Source: Deltaproteobacteria bacterium Ga0077550
GTDB taxonomy: Bacteria; Myxococcota_A; Polyangia; Nannocystales; Nannocystaceae
Reading direction: 5' to 3'
NCBI GenBank assembly: GCA_001464385.1
Contig: LNFB01000209.1
Coordinates: forward strand, 1 to 47,416
Length of the DNA: 47,416 nucleotides
Translations under genes and position numbers: made by a program
Part shown: in pieces, positions 17,419 through 25,932 of the stretch
How the letters are laid out: each line of letters opens with the position of its first letter
How positions within the stretch are numbered: position 1 is the stretch's first letter
The notes under the pieces: generated by a model
Told to the model about the DNA's origin: nothing
Database searches by the model: none
The model's input: only the letters and a program-made list of their open reading frames with translations

Positions 17419-18318
17419 GTGCGTCGCATCCCCGCGTGGTCGGCCTGTGTGTTGCTGCTCGCCCTCGCCTGTAGCGAGCCCTACGGCGCGCGGCCGGCCG
17501 CCTCGGCCGGCACCCCTGCCTCGGCCAGCACGACACCGCCCGCCGGGCCCGCCAACGAGACGCCCACCGCGGCCAACGACGCCGCACCCGACGAGTTGCC
17601 GATCGCGGGCAGGCTCCGCTACGTCGAGGTCATGCTCGGCGACGCGAAGCCCGACGATCGCCTGCCGATGATCATCGCGATCCATGGGCTCGGCGACGAC
17701 CCACGCAACTTCGGCCACCTGTTCGACACCTTCACCGAGCCCGCCCGGCTGATCCTCCCCCAGGGCATCGACCCCCGCGACGGCGGTGGGTTCTCGTGGT
17801 TCCCGCTGCGCGCCCGCGACCCCGACGTGACCGCGCTGGCGGCGGGCATCGGCCGCGCGGCCGAGGAGATCGCGGCGTCGATCGAGGTCCTCGTCGCGTC
17901 GCGCAACACCGCGGGCAAGCCGATCCTCACCGGCTTCTCCCAGGGCGGAATGCTCACCTTCGCCGTCGCGGCGCGGCACCCCGAGCTGCTCGGGCTCGCC
18001 CTGCCGGTCAGCGGCTGGCTCCCGCCGCCGCTGGTGCCGGACGCCGCCGCACCCAAGGGCGCCCCGCCGATCGTCGCCTTCCACGGCACCGAGGACGGCG
18101 CCGTGAAATACGAACCGGCCAAGATCGGTGTGGAGGCGCTGGAGCAGCACGGCTGGAACGTGACGCTGCTGACCTACCAAGGCGTCGGTCACGTGATCAC
18201 CCCCGAGGTCCAGCGCGATCTGTTCGATCGCATCGTCGACGGCGTCCGCGAGGCCGCCCAGTCCAAGTCCCAGCCCAAGTCCAAGTCGCTCTCGCCCAAG
18301 ACGAAGGATCCCGGATGA
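17419..18318 (+). CDS. Carboxylesterase/phospholipase-type lipoprotein
   Basis: 299 residues from a GTG at 17419, with a lipoprotein signal (VLLLALAC) and a Pro/Ala/Thr-rich spacer. The alpha/beta-hydrolase domain resembles the carboxylesterase/phospholipase (YpfH/Est) family: IAIHGLGDDPRNF (oxyanion side), nucleophile Ser174 in GFSQGG, Asp226 in HGTEDG and His258 in GVGHVITPE. It would hydrolyse short esters at the envelope. The Lys/Ser-rich tail (SKSQPKSKSLSPK) is unusual. Its stop overlaps the M48 gene start (ATGA), so the two are cotranslated. Confidence 0.88.
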   Translation: MRRIPAWSACVLLLALACSEPYGARPAASAGTPASASTTPPAGPANETPTAANDAAPDELPIAGRLRYVEVMLGDAKPDDRLPMIIAIHGLGDDPRNFGHLFDTFTEPARLILPQGIDPRDGGGFSWFPLRARDPDVTALAAGIGRAAEEIAASIEVLVASRNTAGKPILTGFSQGGMLTFAVAARHPELLGLALPVSGWLPPPLVPDAAAPKGAPPIVAFHGTEDGAVKYEPAKIGVEALEQHGWNVTLLTYQGVGHVITPEVQRDLFDRIVDGVREAAQSKSQPKSKSLSPKTKDPG

Positions 18319-19181
18319 CCGAGCAAGACCAGTCCGAGCCCCAGCCCGCGAAGCGCAAGCTGCGGACTTTCCCCGATCTCGACCCGCAGGCGGTGATGCA
18401 TCCGTGGGACCTCCAGGCCACGCGCACGCTGGCCAAGGTCCCCGGGCTCGAGCTCCTCACGCGCAAGGTGATGGAGTACGGCTTCGAGCGGGTGTTCTAC
18501 CTCGAGAACGTGGCCGACAACGTGCGCGTCGGCGACAAGATGTTCCCGCGCCTGCACCGGCTGCTGCAGTGGGGCTGCAAGATCCTCGGCGTCCCCGAGC
18601 CCGAGCTGTACGTCACGACGGACCCGATCCCCAACGCGTACACGTACGGCCACACGCGTCCGTTCATCGTGATGAGCTCGGGCCTGATGGACATGCTCGA
18701 CGATCAGGAGCTGCTGTTCGTCCTCGGCCACGAGCTCGGCCACATCAAGTTCAACCACGTGCTGTACACGGTGCTGGCGCGCAACCTGACGATCATCCTC
18801 GAGCTGATCGGAAAGGCGACGCTCGGCCTCGGCCAGCTCCTCGGCTTCGGGTTGGCGCTGCCCCTGTTCGACTGGTACCGCAAGGCCGAGCTCTCGGCCG
18901 ATCGCGCCGGGCTCCTGTGCGTGCAGGATCGCGAGGTCCCGATCCGCACCATGATGAAGCTCGCCGGCGGCAGCACCACGATGTACTCGCAGATGGATCA
19001 GAGCGAGTTCATGCGCCAGGTCCGGGCCTACGAGGAGGCCGACGAGTCCACCTTGAACAAGATGTACAAGGTGCTGCTCACGGCCTTCCGCACCCACCCG
19101 TTCCCGATCATGCGGGCGAAGCACATCGACGAGTGGATGACCAACGGCGGCTACACCACGGTCACCGGCATCGAGCTTTGA
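18315..19181 (+). CDS. M48-family zinc metalloprotease
   Basis: 288 residues. HELGH at 139-143 and the downstream glutamate in KAELSADRAG (Glu192, with Asp196) are the M48 signature. The helix between them (LELIGKATLGLGQLLGFGLALPL) may be membrane-associated as in HtpX, but there is no signal peptide. M48 enzymes remove misfolded or unassembled membrane proteins. The conserved NAYTYGHTRPFIVMSSGLMD segment before the motif supports the family. Convergent with the hybrid kinase gene, with 21 bases between stops and no obvious hairpin. Confidence 0.93.
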   Translation: MTEQDQSEPQPAKRKLRTFPDLDPQAVMHPWDLQATRTLAKVPGLELLTRKVMEYGFERVFYLENVADNVRVGDKMFPRLHRLLQWGCKILGVPEPELYVTTDPIPNAYTYGHTRPFIVMSSGLMDMLDDQELLFVLGHELGHIKFNHVLYTVLARNLTIILELIGKATLGLGQLLGFGLALPLFDWYRKAELSADRAGLLCVQDREVPIRTMMKLAGGSTTMYSQMDQSEFMRQVRAYEEADESTLNKMYKVLLTAFRTHPFPIMRAKHIDEWMTNGGYTTVTGIEL

Positions 19182-19202
19182 GCCCGCGGCGGGCCCCGGC
19201 GG

Positions 19203-21485
19203 TCACGACCCGGCGGCGACGGCGTTCACGCTCGCGACGCTCCAGCGGGCGACCAGCGCCCGCAGCTCCTTGAGCGCGAACGGCTTGGACAGGGACTCGC
19301 CCTCGTGGCGCTCGAGGAACGACCGCGCCTTGGGCGTGAACGCCCCGCCGGTCATGAACACGAAGCGACCGGCGAGCTCGGGCCGACGGGCGCGCACCGT
19401 CTCGAACACGTCGATGCCCGAGAGGCCCGGCATCATCAGGTCGCACAGGACCAGGTCGTAGTCGGAGCGCTCGCACATCATGATCGCGTCGGCGCCCGAG
19501 TGGGCGACCGACACATCGTGGTCGACCAGGGCCCGTCGGACGCTCTCGCCGATGAGCGGCTCGTCGTCGACCACCAGGACGCGCAGGCCGATCGCGGCGG
19601 CGGCGGGTGCGACGAACTCCGCCGGCTCGACGATGCTCGCGGGCTGCTGCTCGATGCACGGCAGCAGCACGCGGAACGTGCTCCCGACCCCGAGCGCCGT
19701 GGTCACCTCGATGCGTCCGCCGAGCTGCGTGACGATGCCGTGGCACACCGACAGCCCGAGACCCGAGCCCTCGCCCTGGGCCTTGGTGGTGAAGAACGGC
19801 TCGAAGATGCGATCGACGAGCTCGGACGCGATCCCGACCCCCGTGTCCGTGACCGCGACCGCGACCCAGCCGGGCTGCGAGGTCGCCGTCGTCACGGTGA
19901 TCGCGGGCTCGTCGCCCTGGCCCTCGGGCATCGCCTGCGCCGCGTTGACGAGGAGGTTGACGAACACCTGCGTGAGCCGCCCCTCGTCGGCGTTGACCAC
20001 CGCGTGCGGCCCGTACGAGCGGACCAGCCGGGCGCGGTGCCGGACCTGGTTGTCGGCGATGCCGATCGCCGAGTCGAGGGCGCGGTGGACATCGCAGGCC
20101 CCGGTGGCGTCCTCGCGCTGTCGGGCGAAGCTCCGCAGATCGCCGACGATGCGCCGCACCCGACCGGCGCCGTCGATGCAGCCGTCGACCAGCTCGGTGA
20201 GCCGCGTCCGCGCGGTGGCGTCGATCGGCGCCCTGACGAGCCCCTCCGACAGCAGCTCGAGGTTGGCCATCACGTAGGCCAGCGGGTTGTTGATCTCGTG
20301 GGCGACGCCCGCCGCGAGGCTACCGACCGACGCGAGCCGCTCGGCCCGCTGGAGGTTCTCGCGCAGGCGGTCGCGCTCGCGGAGGTCTCGCGCCGCGATC
20401 ACGACGAAGGTCTCGCCGTCGAACTGCAGGGCGCTCGCCGAGATCTCGACCTGCACCAGCCGCGCGTTGCGATCGCGCATCCGCGTGTCGTAGCGCAGGG
20501 TCCCGGTCGACACCAGCTTGGCGACCCACGGCGACCACTGCCCCTCGTCGGCGTCGACGTCGAGGTCGTGCCAGCGCCGCCCGATGAGCGACACCGGGGC
20601 GTAGCCCAGCAGGTCGCCCGCGGCCGCGTTGGCGTAGGTGAGCAGGCCGCTCGAGTCGACCCACAGGATCGACTCGGCCGCGCGGTCGACCGAGAACTGC
20701 GTCATCCGCAGGCGCCGCTCTGCGCCGGTGCGCGCGGTGACGTCCTCGATCATGATGTAGCTGACCTCGTGCCCGTCGTACGTCGCGCGGGTCACCGGGA
20801 TCACGCGGGCCACGATGCGCCGGCCGTCGCGCCGGACCAGCACGGTCTCGATCGGCGGAGGCGCGGCGCCGGAGCGATCGAAGCGCTGGGCCCGGCGCTC
20901 CATCACCTCGCGGAACTCGGGCGCCACGAGCTCGAAGAAGTTGGCGCCGATGAGCTCGCCGCGCGGGGTGTCGAGGATCCGCGCCGCGGCGCCGTTCGAG
21001 TAGACGATGTCCGCCCCGCGGCGGGCGACCACGCCGAGCGGAGAGCGCTCGATCACGCGGCGGAACTCGGCCTGGGTCCGGACCAGCGCCTCGCGATCCA
21101 CCTCGTGCATCCGCTGCCGCGCGAGGCGACGCTCACCGATGCGCACGCGCGTCAGCAGCGACGCGGCGTCGAACGGCTTGGCCATGTAGTCGTCGGCCCC
21201 GCTGTCGAGCACGCGCTGCAGGTCCTCGGGCCGGTTGCGCGCCGTGACCACGATCGTGAACACCGCGTCGCTACCCGGCAGGCTGCGCAGCCGCTGCACG
21301 AGCCGCAGGCCGTCCATCCCCGGCAGCAACCAGTCGATGACGAGCAGCTCGAACGGCGTCTGGGCGTGGGCGACCACGGCGACCTCGGCGTCGCCGACCG
21401 CGAGCACGTCGTGGCCTTGACCCGCGAGCTCGCGGCGCATGACCTCGCGCTGCAGCGGGTCGTCTTCCACTACCAGGATCCGCAT
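19203..21485 (-). CDS. Hybrid sensor histidine kinase (REC-PAS-PAS-HisKA-HATPase-REC)
   Basis: 760 residues from the ATG at 21485; the open frame upstream is not homologous. The N-terminal receiver has Glu7/Asp8/Asp9, phospho-acceptor Asp51 (VIDWLLPG) and Lys103 (MAKPF). Two PAS domains follow (about 140-255 and 265-385), then HisKA with phospho-accepting His396 (VAHEINNPLAYV), the HATPase boxes (GRLTQVFVNLLVNAAQAM, GSGLGLSVCHG), and a C-terminal receiver with Asp682 (LCDLMMPG) and Lys in LSKPF. There is no membrane segment, so it is cytoplasmic. Receivers at both ends imply input from another kinase and output by phosphotransfer. A TACGCT hexamer lies 16 nt before the start. No DNA-binding regulator is adjacent. 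Confidence 0.95.
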   Translation of the reverse strand: MRILVVEDDPLQREVMRRELAGQGHDVLAVGDAEVAVVAHAQTPFELLVIDWLLPGMDGLRLVQRLRSLPGSDAVFTIVVTARNRPEDLQRVLDSGADDYMAKPFDAASLLTRVRIGERRLARQRMHEVDREALVRTQAEFRRVIERSPLGVVARRGADIVYSNGAAARILDTPRGELIGANFFELVAPEFREVMERRAQRFDRSGAAPPPIETVLVRRDGRRIVARVIPVTRATYDGHEVSYIMIEDVTARTGAERRLRMTQFSVDRAAESILWVDSSGLLTYANAAAGDLLGYAPVSLIGRRWHDLDVDADEGQWSPWVAKLVSTGTLRYDTRMRDRNARLVQVEISASALQFDGETFVVIAARDLRERDRLRENLQRAERLASVGSLAAGVAHEINNPLAYVMANLELLSEGLVRAPIDATARTRLTELVDGCIDGAGRVRRIVGDLRSFARQREDATGACDVHRALDSAIGIADNQVRHRARLVRSYGPHAVVNADEGRLTQVFVNLLVNAAQAMPEGQGDEPAITVTTATSQPGWVAVAVTDTGVGIASELVDRIFEPFFTTKAQGEGSGLGLSVCHGIVTQLGGRIEVTTALGVGSTFRVLLPCIEQQPASIVEPAEFVAPAAAAIGLRVLVVDDEPLIGESVRRALVDHDVSVAHSGADAIMMCERSDYDLVLCDLMMPGLSGIDVFETVRARRPELAGRFVFMTGGAFTPKARSFLERHEGESLSKPFALKELRALVARWSVASVNAVAAGS

Positions 21486-21501
21486 GAGCGCGTCTTCGCC
21501 C

Positions 21502-21507
21502 AGCGTA
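21502..21507 (-). promoter_or_regulatory. -10-like hexamer TACGCT upstream of the hybrid kinase
   Basis: On the minus strand TACGCT is 16 nt from the ATG at 21485, predicting a leader of about 9 nt. The 150-base gap to the sigma factor gene holds no other feature that I can support. Confidence 0.3.
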
Positions 21508-21635
21508 CAGCGATCGCACGAGCGCGGCCAGCCTACGGCCGGCCTTCGCGATCGGCCGCGGGGTCGGTGTCCCCCGTCGGGCCGCCCCGTCCCGCCCACC
21601 CTCGCGCGCGCGGACTCGAACGCCGCAGACGTGAC

Positions 21636-22352
21636 CTACGACGCGTCGTCGTCCGAGGGCGACGGCGGCTTCGCGGCGGTGCCCGGCTCCGACCGCGACT
21701 CCGCCGTTGGATCGGCCATCGGGTCGTCCTCGGCCCGGGTCTCGGGTCCGCGCCGTTCCTTCAACCCGGCCGCCCAGTCATCGAGGTTGGACAGCGTCGA
21801 CTCGACGAGGTCGGCCGAGTTCTGCAGCTCGTACAGCCGTTGGCGCAGCAGCTCGATGCCGCGCCGCAGTCGGCTGCGCACGGTGCCCTCGGGGATGTCG
21901 AGCACGGCCGCGAGCTCGGGGCCACGGATGCGCTCGAAGTAGTAGAGCTCGAGCGCGATCTGCATCTCGATCGGCAGCTGGCGCAGCGCGAGGAGCAGCA
22001 GCTTGTGCTCCTCGTCGCGACCGACGACGCCCGAGGGCGAGATGCCGAGATCGGCGCACGACGTCACGCCGTAGTCGACGACGCCGTCGCGACCGCGGCG
22101 CTCGAGGTAGTTGTAGAGCTTGCTGCGCGCCGCGGTGAAGAGGTACGTGCGGAAGCTCGAGTCGCCGCGGAACCGATCGCGGCTCTGGACCAGCGCTAGG
22201 AACGTCTGCTGCACGAGGTCCTCGGCGCCCTCCTGCACCTTGTTGCGGAAGAACCGGAACAGCGCGTCGAAGTAGCGATCGAACAGGGCGTTGCCGGCCT
22301 TGGCGTCGCCGTCGCGCCAGGACGCCAGCAGCTCGAGGTCGGTCGGCTCCAT
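21636..22352 (-). CDS. ECF-type RNA polymerase sigma factor
   Basis: 238 residues. Region 2 (DALFRFFRNKVQEGAEDLVQQTFLALV) and region 4 with a helix-turn-helix (LRGPELAAVL-type sequence IRGPELAAVLDIPEGTVRSRL) are clear. The region 2-4 linker contains a lone Cys (VTSCADLG). After region 4 there are about 60 extra residues, acidic and low-complexity (RAEDDPMADPTAESRSEP), beyond the usual ECF length of about 180. No anti-sigma gene is adjacent; the downstream neighbour on the same strand is the hybrid kinase. TACTGT lies 9 nt before the ATG, so its own message may be leaderless. Confidence 0.93.
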   Translation of the reverse strand: MEPTDLELLASWRDGDAKAGNALFDRYFDALFRFFRNKVQEGAEDLVQQTFLALVQSRDRFRGDSSFRTYLFTAARSKLYNYLERRGRDGVVDYGVTSCADLGISPSGVVGRDEEHKLLLLALRQLPIEMQIALELYYFERIRGPELAAVLDIPEGTVRSRLRRGIELLRQRLYELQNSADLVESTLSNLDDWAAGLKERRGPETRAEDDPMADPTAESRSEPGTAAKPPSPSDDDAS

Positions 22353-22361
22353 GGTGGCGGC

Positions 22362-22367
22362 ACAGTA
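22362..22367 (-). promoter_or_regulatory. -10-like hexamer TACTGT of the ECF sigma gene
   Basis: TACTGT on the minus strand is separated from the ATG at 22352 by 9 nt with no Shine-Dalgarno. Confidence 0.4.
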
Positions 22368-22388
22368 GCAGGGCGGCCGCGACGCCGG

Positions 22389-23246
22389 CTAGCCGCCCGC
22401 CGCGGTGCCCTCGTTCGGCGTGCCGTCCGCGGGGACGTCGGCCGTCGTGCCGTCGGCGGCCGGCTGCGCGGCCGCGCCTCCCAGGCTCTGCTTGAGCGCC
22501 GCCATGAGATCGATCACCTGCGCCTTCGGGCTCGCCATCGGCGTGCGCGTGATGTCCTCGCCCTCGACCTTGCGCTGGATCAGCGCCTCGATGCGCGCGC
22601 GCACCTCGTCGGAGTACTGCTCGGGGCGGAACGTCCGGGTGCGGCTCTGCTCGATGAGCTTGATCGCCAGCTCGAGCTCGCCGTCGCGGACGTCGGTGGC
22701 CTCGATGCCGACCTCGGTCATCGGCCGCACCTCCGCGGGGTAGTGCAGCTGCTGCATGACGAGGCCGAGCTTCACCGCGCGGATGAGGACCAGGTACTGC
22801 TTGCCGCGCGCCGCGTACTTGGCCAGGGCGCACAGCCCCGTCGTGCGCAGCGCGGCCGCGAGGAGCTGGTAGGCCCGCGCGGCCCCCTCCTCGGGCGCCA
22901 TGTAGTAGGCCTTCTCGTAGTAGATCGGATCGACCTCACCGACCGGCACGAACTCGACGATGTCGATCGCCCCGGTGGCCTGCTCCCACACCGCGTCGAG
23001 CTCCTCTTCGGTGAAGGTGACGAACTGGCCCTTGGCGAACTCGTAGCCCTTGATCATCTCGTCGCGGCGGACGAGCACGTCGTGCTTGGGGCAGTGGAAC
23101 TGGTACTTGAGCCGCGTGCCGCACTCGCGGTGCAGGTTGTTGAATTGGATCCCGTCCGACGGCGACACCGAGGGGAACAGCTTGACCGGGATCGACACCA
23201 GGCCGAACGCGATGGTGCCCGACGAGATCGCACGCACAAACGCCAT
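22389..23246 (-). CDS. ku: Ku, DNA end-binding protein of bacterial NHEJ
   Basis: 285 residues. The ATG at 23246 gives the standard Ku start (MAFVRAISSGTIAFGLVSIPVKL). The ring-forming core is complete (LHRECGTRLKYQFHCPKH, GYEFAKGQFVTFTEEEL, PIYYEKAYYMAP, LIQRKVEGED), and the last about 40 residues form an Ala/Gly/Thr-rich acidic tail. Bacterial Ku is a homodimer that threads onto DNA ends and recruits LigD. The ligD gene is divergent, with 43 bases between starts. The sigma factor gene begins 36 bases downstream on the same strand. TACCAT lies 7 nt before the start. Confidence 0.96.
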   Translation of the reverse strand: MAFVRAISSGTIAFGLVSIPVKLFPSVSPSDGIQFNNLHRECGTRLKYQFHCPKHDVLVRRDEMIKGYEFAKGQFVTFTEEELDAVWEQATGAIDIVEFVPVGEVDPIYYEKAYYMAPEEGAARAYQLLAAALRTTGLCALAKYAARGKQYLVLIRAVKLGLVMQQLHYPAEVRPMTEVGIEATDVRDGELELAIKLIEQSRTRTFRPEQYSDEVRARIEALIQRKVEGEDITRTPMASPKAQVIDLMAALKQSLGGAAAQPAADGTTADVPADGTPNEGTAAGG

Positions 23247-23253
23247 GGCCGCG

Positions 23254-23259
23254 ATGGTA
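23254..23259 (-). promoter_or_regulatory. -10-like hexamer TACCAT of ku
   Basis: TACCAT on the minus strand is 7 nt from the Ku start codon, within the 43-base gap shared with ligD. Confidence 0.4.
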
Positions 23260-23277
23260 TCGTGGGCCGGCTGTCGC

Positions 23278-23283
23278 AGGGAG
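23278..23283 (+). promoter_or_regulatory. Ribosome binding site AGGGAG deciding the LigD start
   Basis: AGGGAG is followed by 6 nt and then GTG at 23290. It is the only strong Shine-Dalgarno near the N-terminus and argues against the longer in-frame starts at 23254, 23245 and 23050, which would run into ku. Confidence 0.6.
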
Positions 23284-23289
23284 ACCGGC

Positions 23290-25932
23290 GTGCCACCTTC
23301 GCGCAACTCTCGACACCGCCGCGGCGCGCGGCGAGGCGCTCGCGCCGACACCAGCGCGGGCACCGGCGGCCTCGACACCTACCGGGCGAAGCGCTCGGCC
23401 GACCGGACCGCCGAGCCTTTCGGCAGCGCGCCGGGCGCTCTGCGCGAGGGCAGCGGGCGACTCTTCGTGATCCAGAAGCACGCCGCGCGTCGGCTGCACT
23501 GGGACCTTCGGCTCGAGATCGGCGGTGTGCTCCGCTCGTGGGCGGTGCCGCGCGGCGTCTCGCTCGATCCGGCCGATCGCCGCATGGCCGTCGAGACCGA
23601 GGACCACCCCATCGAGTACGTCGACTTCGAGGGCATCATCCCCGACGGCAACTACGGCGCCGGTCCGATGATCGTCTGGGACCGCGGCGTGTACGTCGCC
23701 CACATCCCGATGGACGAGGGCTACCGCGACGGCAAGCTGCTCTTCGAGCTCCACGGCCACAAGCTGCGCGGGGTCTGGACGCTGGTGCGCACCGCCGAGC
23801 CCGACGGCAAGCAGTGGTTGCTCATCAAGAAGCCCGATGGCGGCTCCGTGCTCGCGGGCATGCCAACGCCCGACGAGACGTCCGTGCTCTCCGGCCTCAC
23901 GATCGAGCAGGTGGTCGCGGGCTTCGATCGCGCCGCGGGCGTCCGGGCGCGCCTCTTCGAGCTCGGCGTGCCGCGGCGCACGGTCGACCCGGCCGCCGTG
24001 ACGCCGATGCTGGCACAGACCGAGCCGACGCCGTTCTCGCGCCCGGGGTGGATCTTCGAGCTGAAGTACGACGGCTACCGCGTCATCGCCAGCGCCGCCG
24101 CACACCGCGGCGCGCTGCGCTACCGCAGCGGCATCGATGCGACCACCGCGTTCCCCGAGATCACGCGCACGTTGTCGGCCCTGCCCTACGCCGGGCTCGT
24201 GCTCGACGGCGAGGTGGTCGTGCTCGACGACGACGCGCGGCCCAACTTCTCGCGCCTGCAGAAGCGGGCGCTGCTGCTGCGCGCGCGCGACGTCGAGACC
24301 GCGATGCGTGATCACCCGGTCGTGCTCTACGCGTTCGATCTGCTCGGCTTCGAGGACTTCGACCTGCGCGGACTGCCGCTGGCGGAGCGCAAGCGCCTAC
24401 TCCTCGCGGTGCTGCCATCGGCGGGCGCGGTGCGCTACGCCGATCACGTCGAGACCGACGGCCTCGCGCTGTGGCGGCAGATCGAGGCGCTCGGGCTCGA
24501 GGGCGTGATGGCCAAGCGCGCCGACAGCCCGTACGTCGCGGGGCGGTCGGCGGCGTGGCTGAAGATCCGCGTCGAGCACACCGCCGATCTCGCCGTCGTC
24601 GGGTACACGCTGCCCGAGGGCACGCGCCCGCACCTGGGCGCGCTCCAGCTCGCGGCGATGGGGCCCGACGGCCTGGTCTACGTCGGGCGCGTCGGCACCG
24701 GGTTCACCGACGAGCGGCTCCGCGAGCTCCGCGGCCGGCTCGATCGCCTCGGCCCGCGCGCGACCCCGCCGGTGGTCGCCGAGACCGAGCGCGGCCCGGG
24801 CATCGTCTGGGTCGAGCCGTCGCTCGTCGTCGAGGTCCGCTTCAAGCACGTCACCGACGACGGCATGCTCCGCCATCCGGTGTTCATGCGCGTGCGCGAC
24901 GACAAGACGCCGGCCGACTGCACGCTCGCGGCCCAGGTGCACGCTGGCTGGACCGCCGCGGCGCCGCCGGCCGAGGCCGCGGCCGACGACGACGAACTCG
25001 ACGATCCGCCGGCGCCCGGCGCCGATCCGATCGCGCGCAACGTCGTCATTAGCAACCCCGACAAGCCCTTCTGGCCCGACGACGGCTACCGCAAGCGCGA
25101 CCTGGTCGGCTTCTACCGCGAGGTCTCGCCGTGGCTGCTGCACTACCTGCGCGATCGGCCGCTGGTGCTCACGCGCTACCCCGACGGCATCGCCGGCAAG
25201 TCGTTCTTCCAGAAGAACGCCCCGCCGTACGTGCCGCCGTGGATCCGCACCAAGACCATGTGGAGCGAGCACGCCGAGCGCGAGATCGAGTACTTCGTGT
25301 GCGACGACGTCGACTCGATCGCGTACGTCGCCAATCTCGCGACCATCCCGCTGCACGTCTGGGGCAGCCGGCTGGCCGATCTGCAGCACCCCGACTGGTG
25401 CATCCTCGATCTCGACCCCAAGGGGGCGCCCTTCCCCGACGTGGTCCGCATCGCGTTCCGGATCCGCGAGCTGTGCGACGAGATCGGCCTGCCCGCGTTC
25501 CTCAAGACCAGCGGCTCGACCGGCCTGCACGTGCTCATGCCGATGGGGCGGCAGTGCACCTTCGATCAGTGCCGTCAGCTCGGTGAGATCCTCGCCCAGG
25601 TCATCAGCACGCAGATGCCGGACATCGCGACGGTGGAGCGCCACATCCCGTCGCGGCGCGGGCGGGTCTACGTCGACTTCGGACAGAACGGCCACGGGCG
25701 GCTGCTCGTGGGCCCGCTGTCGCTGCGGCCGCTGCCGCTGCCGCGCGCACCCGTGTCCACGCCGCTGCGCTGGGACGAGCTGCACGAGGGACTCGACCAG
25801 CACGAGTTCAACCTCGCGACCGTCCCGGCGCGGCTGGCCAGCGTCGGCGATCCCATGCACGAGATCCTCGCGCTGCGCCCCGACCTGCAGGCCGTGCTCG
25901 CCAAGTTGCTCGCCAAGCTGGAGGCCCGATGA
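23290..25932 (+). CDS. ligD: Multifunctional ATP-dependent DNA ligase D (phosphoesterase-ligase-polymerase)
   Basis: 880 residues from the GTG at 23290. The 3'-phosphoesterase domain comes first, with metal/catalytic residues His64 and Asp72 (QKHAARRLHWD) and His106 (ETEDHP). The ligase domain has nucleophile Lys259 (ELKYDGYR), DGEVVVLD (306-313), YAFDLLGFE, EGVMAKR (404-410) and WLKIR (423-427). The polymerase/primase domain is last, with catalytic Asp707/Asp709 (LDLDPKG) and GSTGLHVLMP. This PE-LIG-POL order is that of Pseudomonas LigD. With Ku it trims, fills and seals double-strand breaks. A short acidic Ala/Asp linker (about 555-580) separates ligase and polymerase. The TGA overlaps the next ATG. 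Confidence 0.97.
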   Translation: MPPSRNSRHRRGARRGARADTSAGTGGLDTYRAKRSADRTAEPFGSAPGALREGSGRLFVIQKHAARRLHWDLRLEIGGVLRSWAVPRGVSLDPADRRMAVETEDHPIEYVDFEGIIPDGNYGAGPMIVWDRGVYVAHIPMDEGYRDGKLLFELHGHKLRGVWTLVRTAEPDGKQWLLIKKPDGGSVLAGMPTPDETSVLSGLTIEQVVAGFDRAAGVRARLFELGVPRRTVDPAAVTPMLAQTEPTPFSRPGWIFELKYDGYRVIASAAAHRGALRYRSGIDATTAFPEITRTLSALPYAGLVLDGEVVVLDDDARPNFSRLQKRALLLRARDVETAMRDHPVVLYAFDLLGFEDFDLRGLPLAERKRLLLAVLPSAGAVRYADHVETDGLALWRQIEALGLEGVMAKRADSPYVAGRSAAWLKIRVEHTADLAVVGYTLPEGTRPHLGALQLAAMGPDGLVYVGRVGTGFTDERLRELRGRLDRLGPRATPPVVAETERGPGIVWVEPSLVVEVRFKHVTDDGMLRHPVFMRVRDDKTPADCTLAAQVHAGWTAAAPPAEAAADDDELDDPPAPGADPIARNVVISNPDKPFWPDDGYRKRDLVGFYREVSPWLLHYLRDRPLVLTRYPDGIAGKSFFQKNAPPYVPPWIRTKTMWSEHAEREIEYFVCDDVDSIAYVANLATIPLHVWGSRLADLQHPDWCILDLDPKGAPFPDVVRIAFRIRELCDEIGLPAFLKTSGSTGLHVLMPMGRQCTFDQCRQLGEILAQVISTQMPDIATVERHIPSRRGRVYVDFGQNGHGRLLVGPLSLRPLPLPRAPVSTPLRWDELHEGLDQHEFNLATVPARLASVGDPMHEILALRPDLQAVLAKLLAKLEAR

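Noticed and set aside
23050..23289. Longer LigD start overlapping ku
   Set aside because: The extra sequence is not LigD-like and is antisense to ku; the GTG at 23290 has a strong ribosome binding site.
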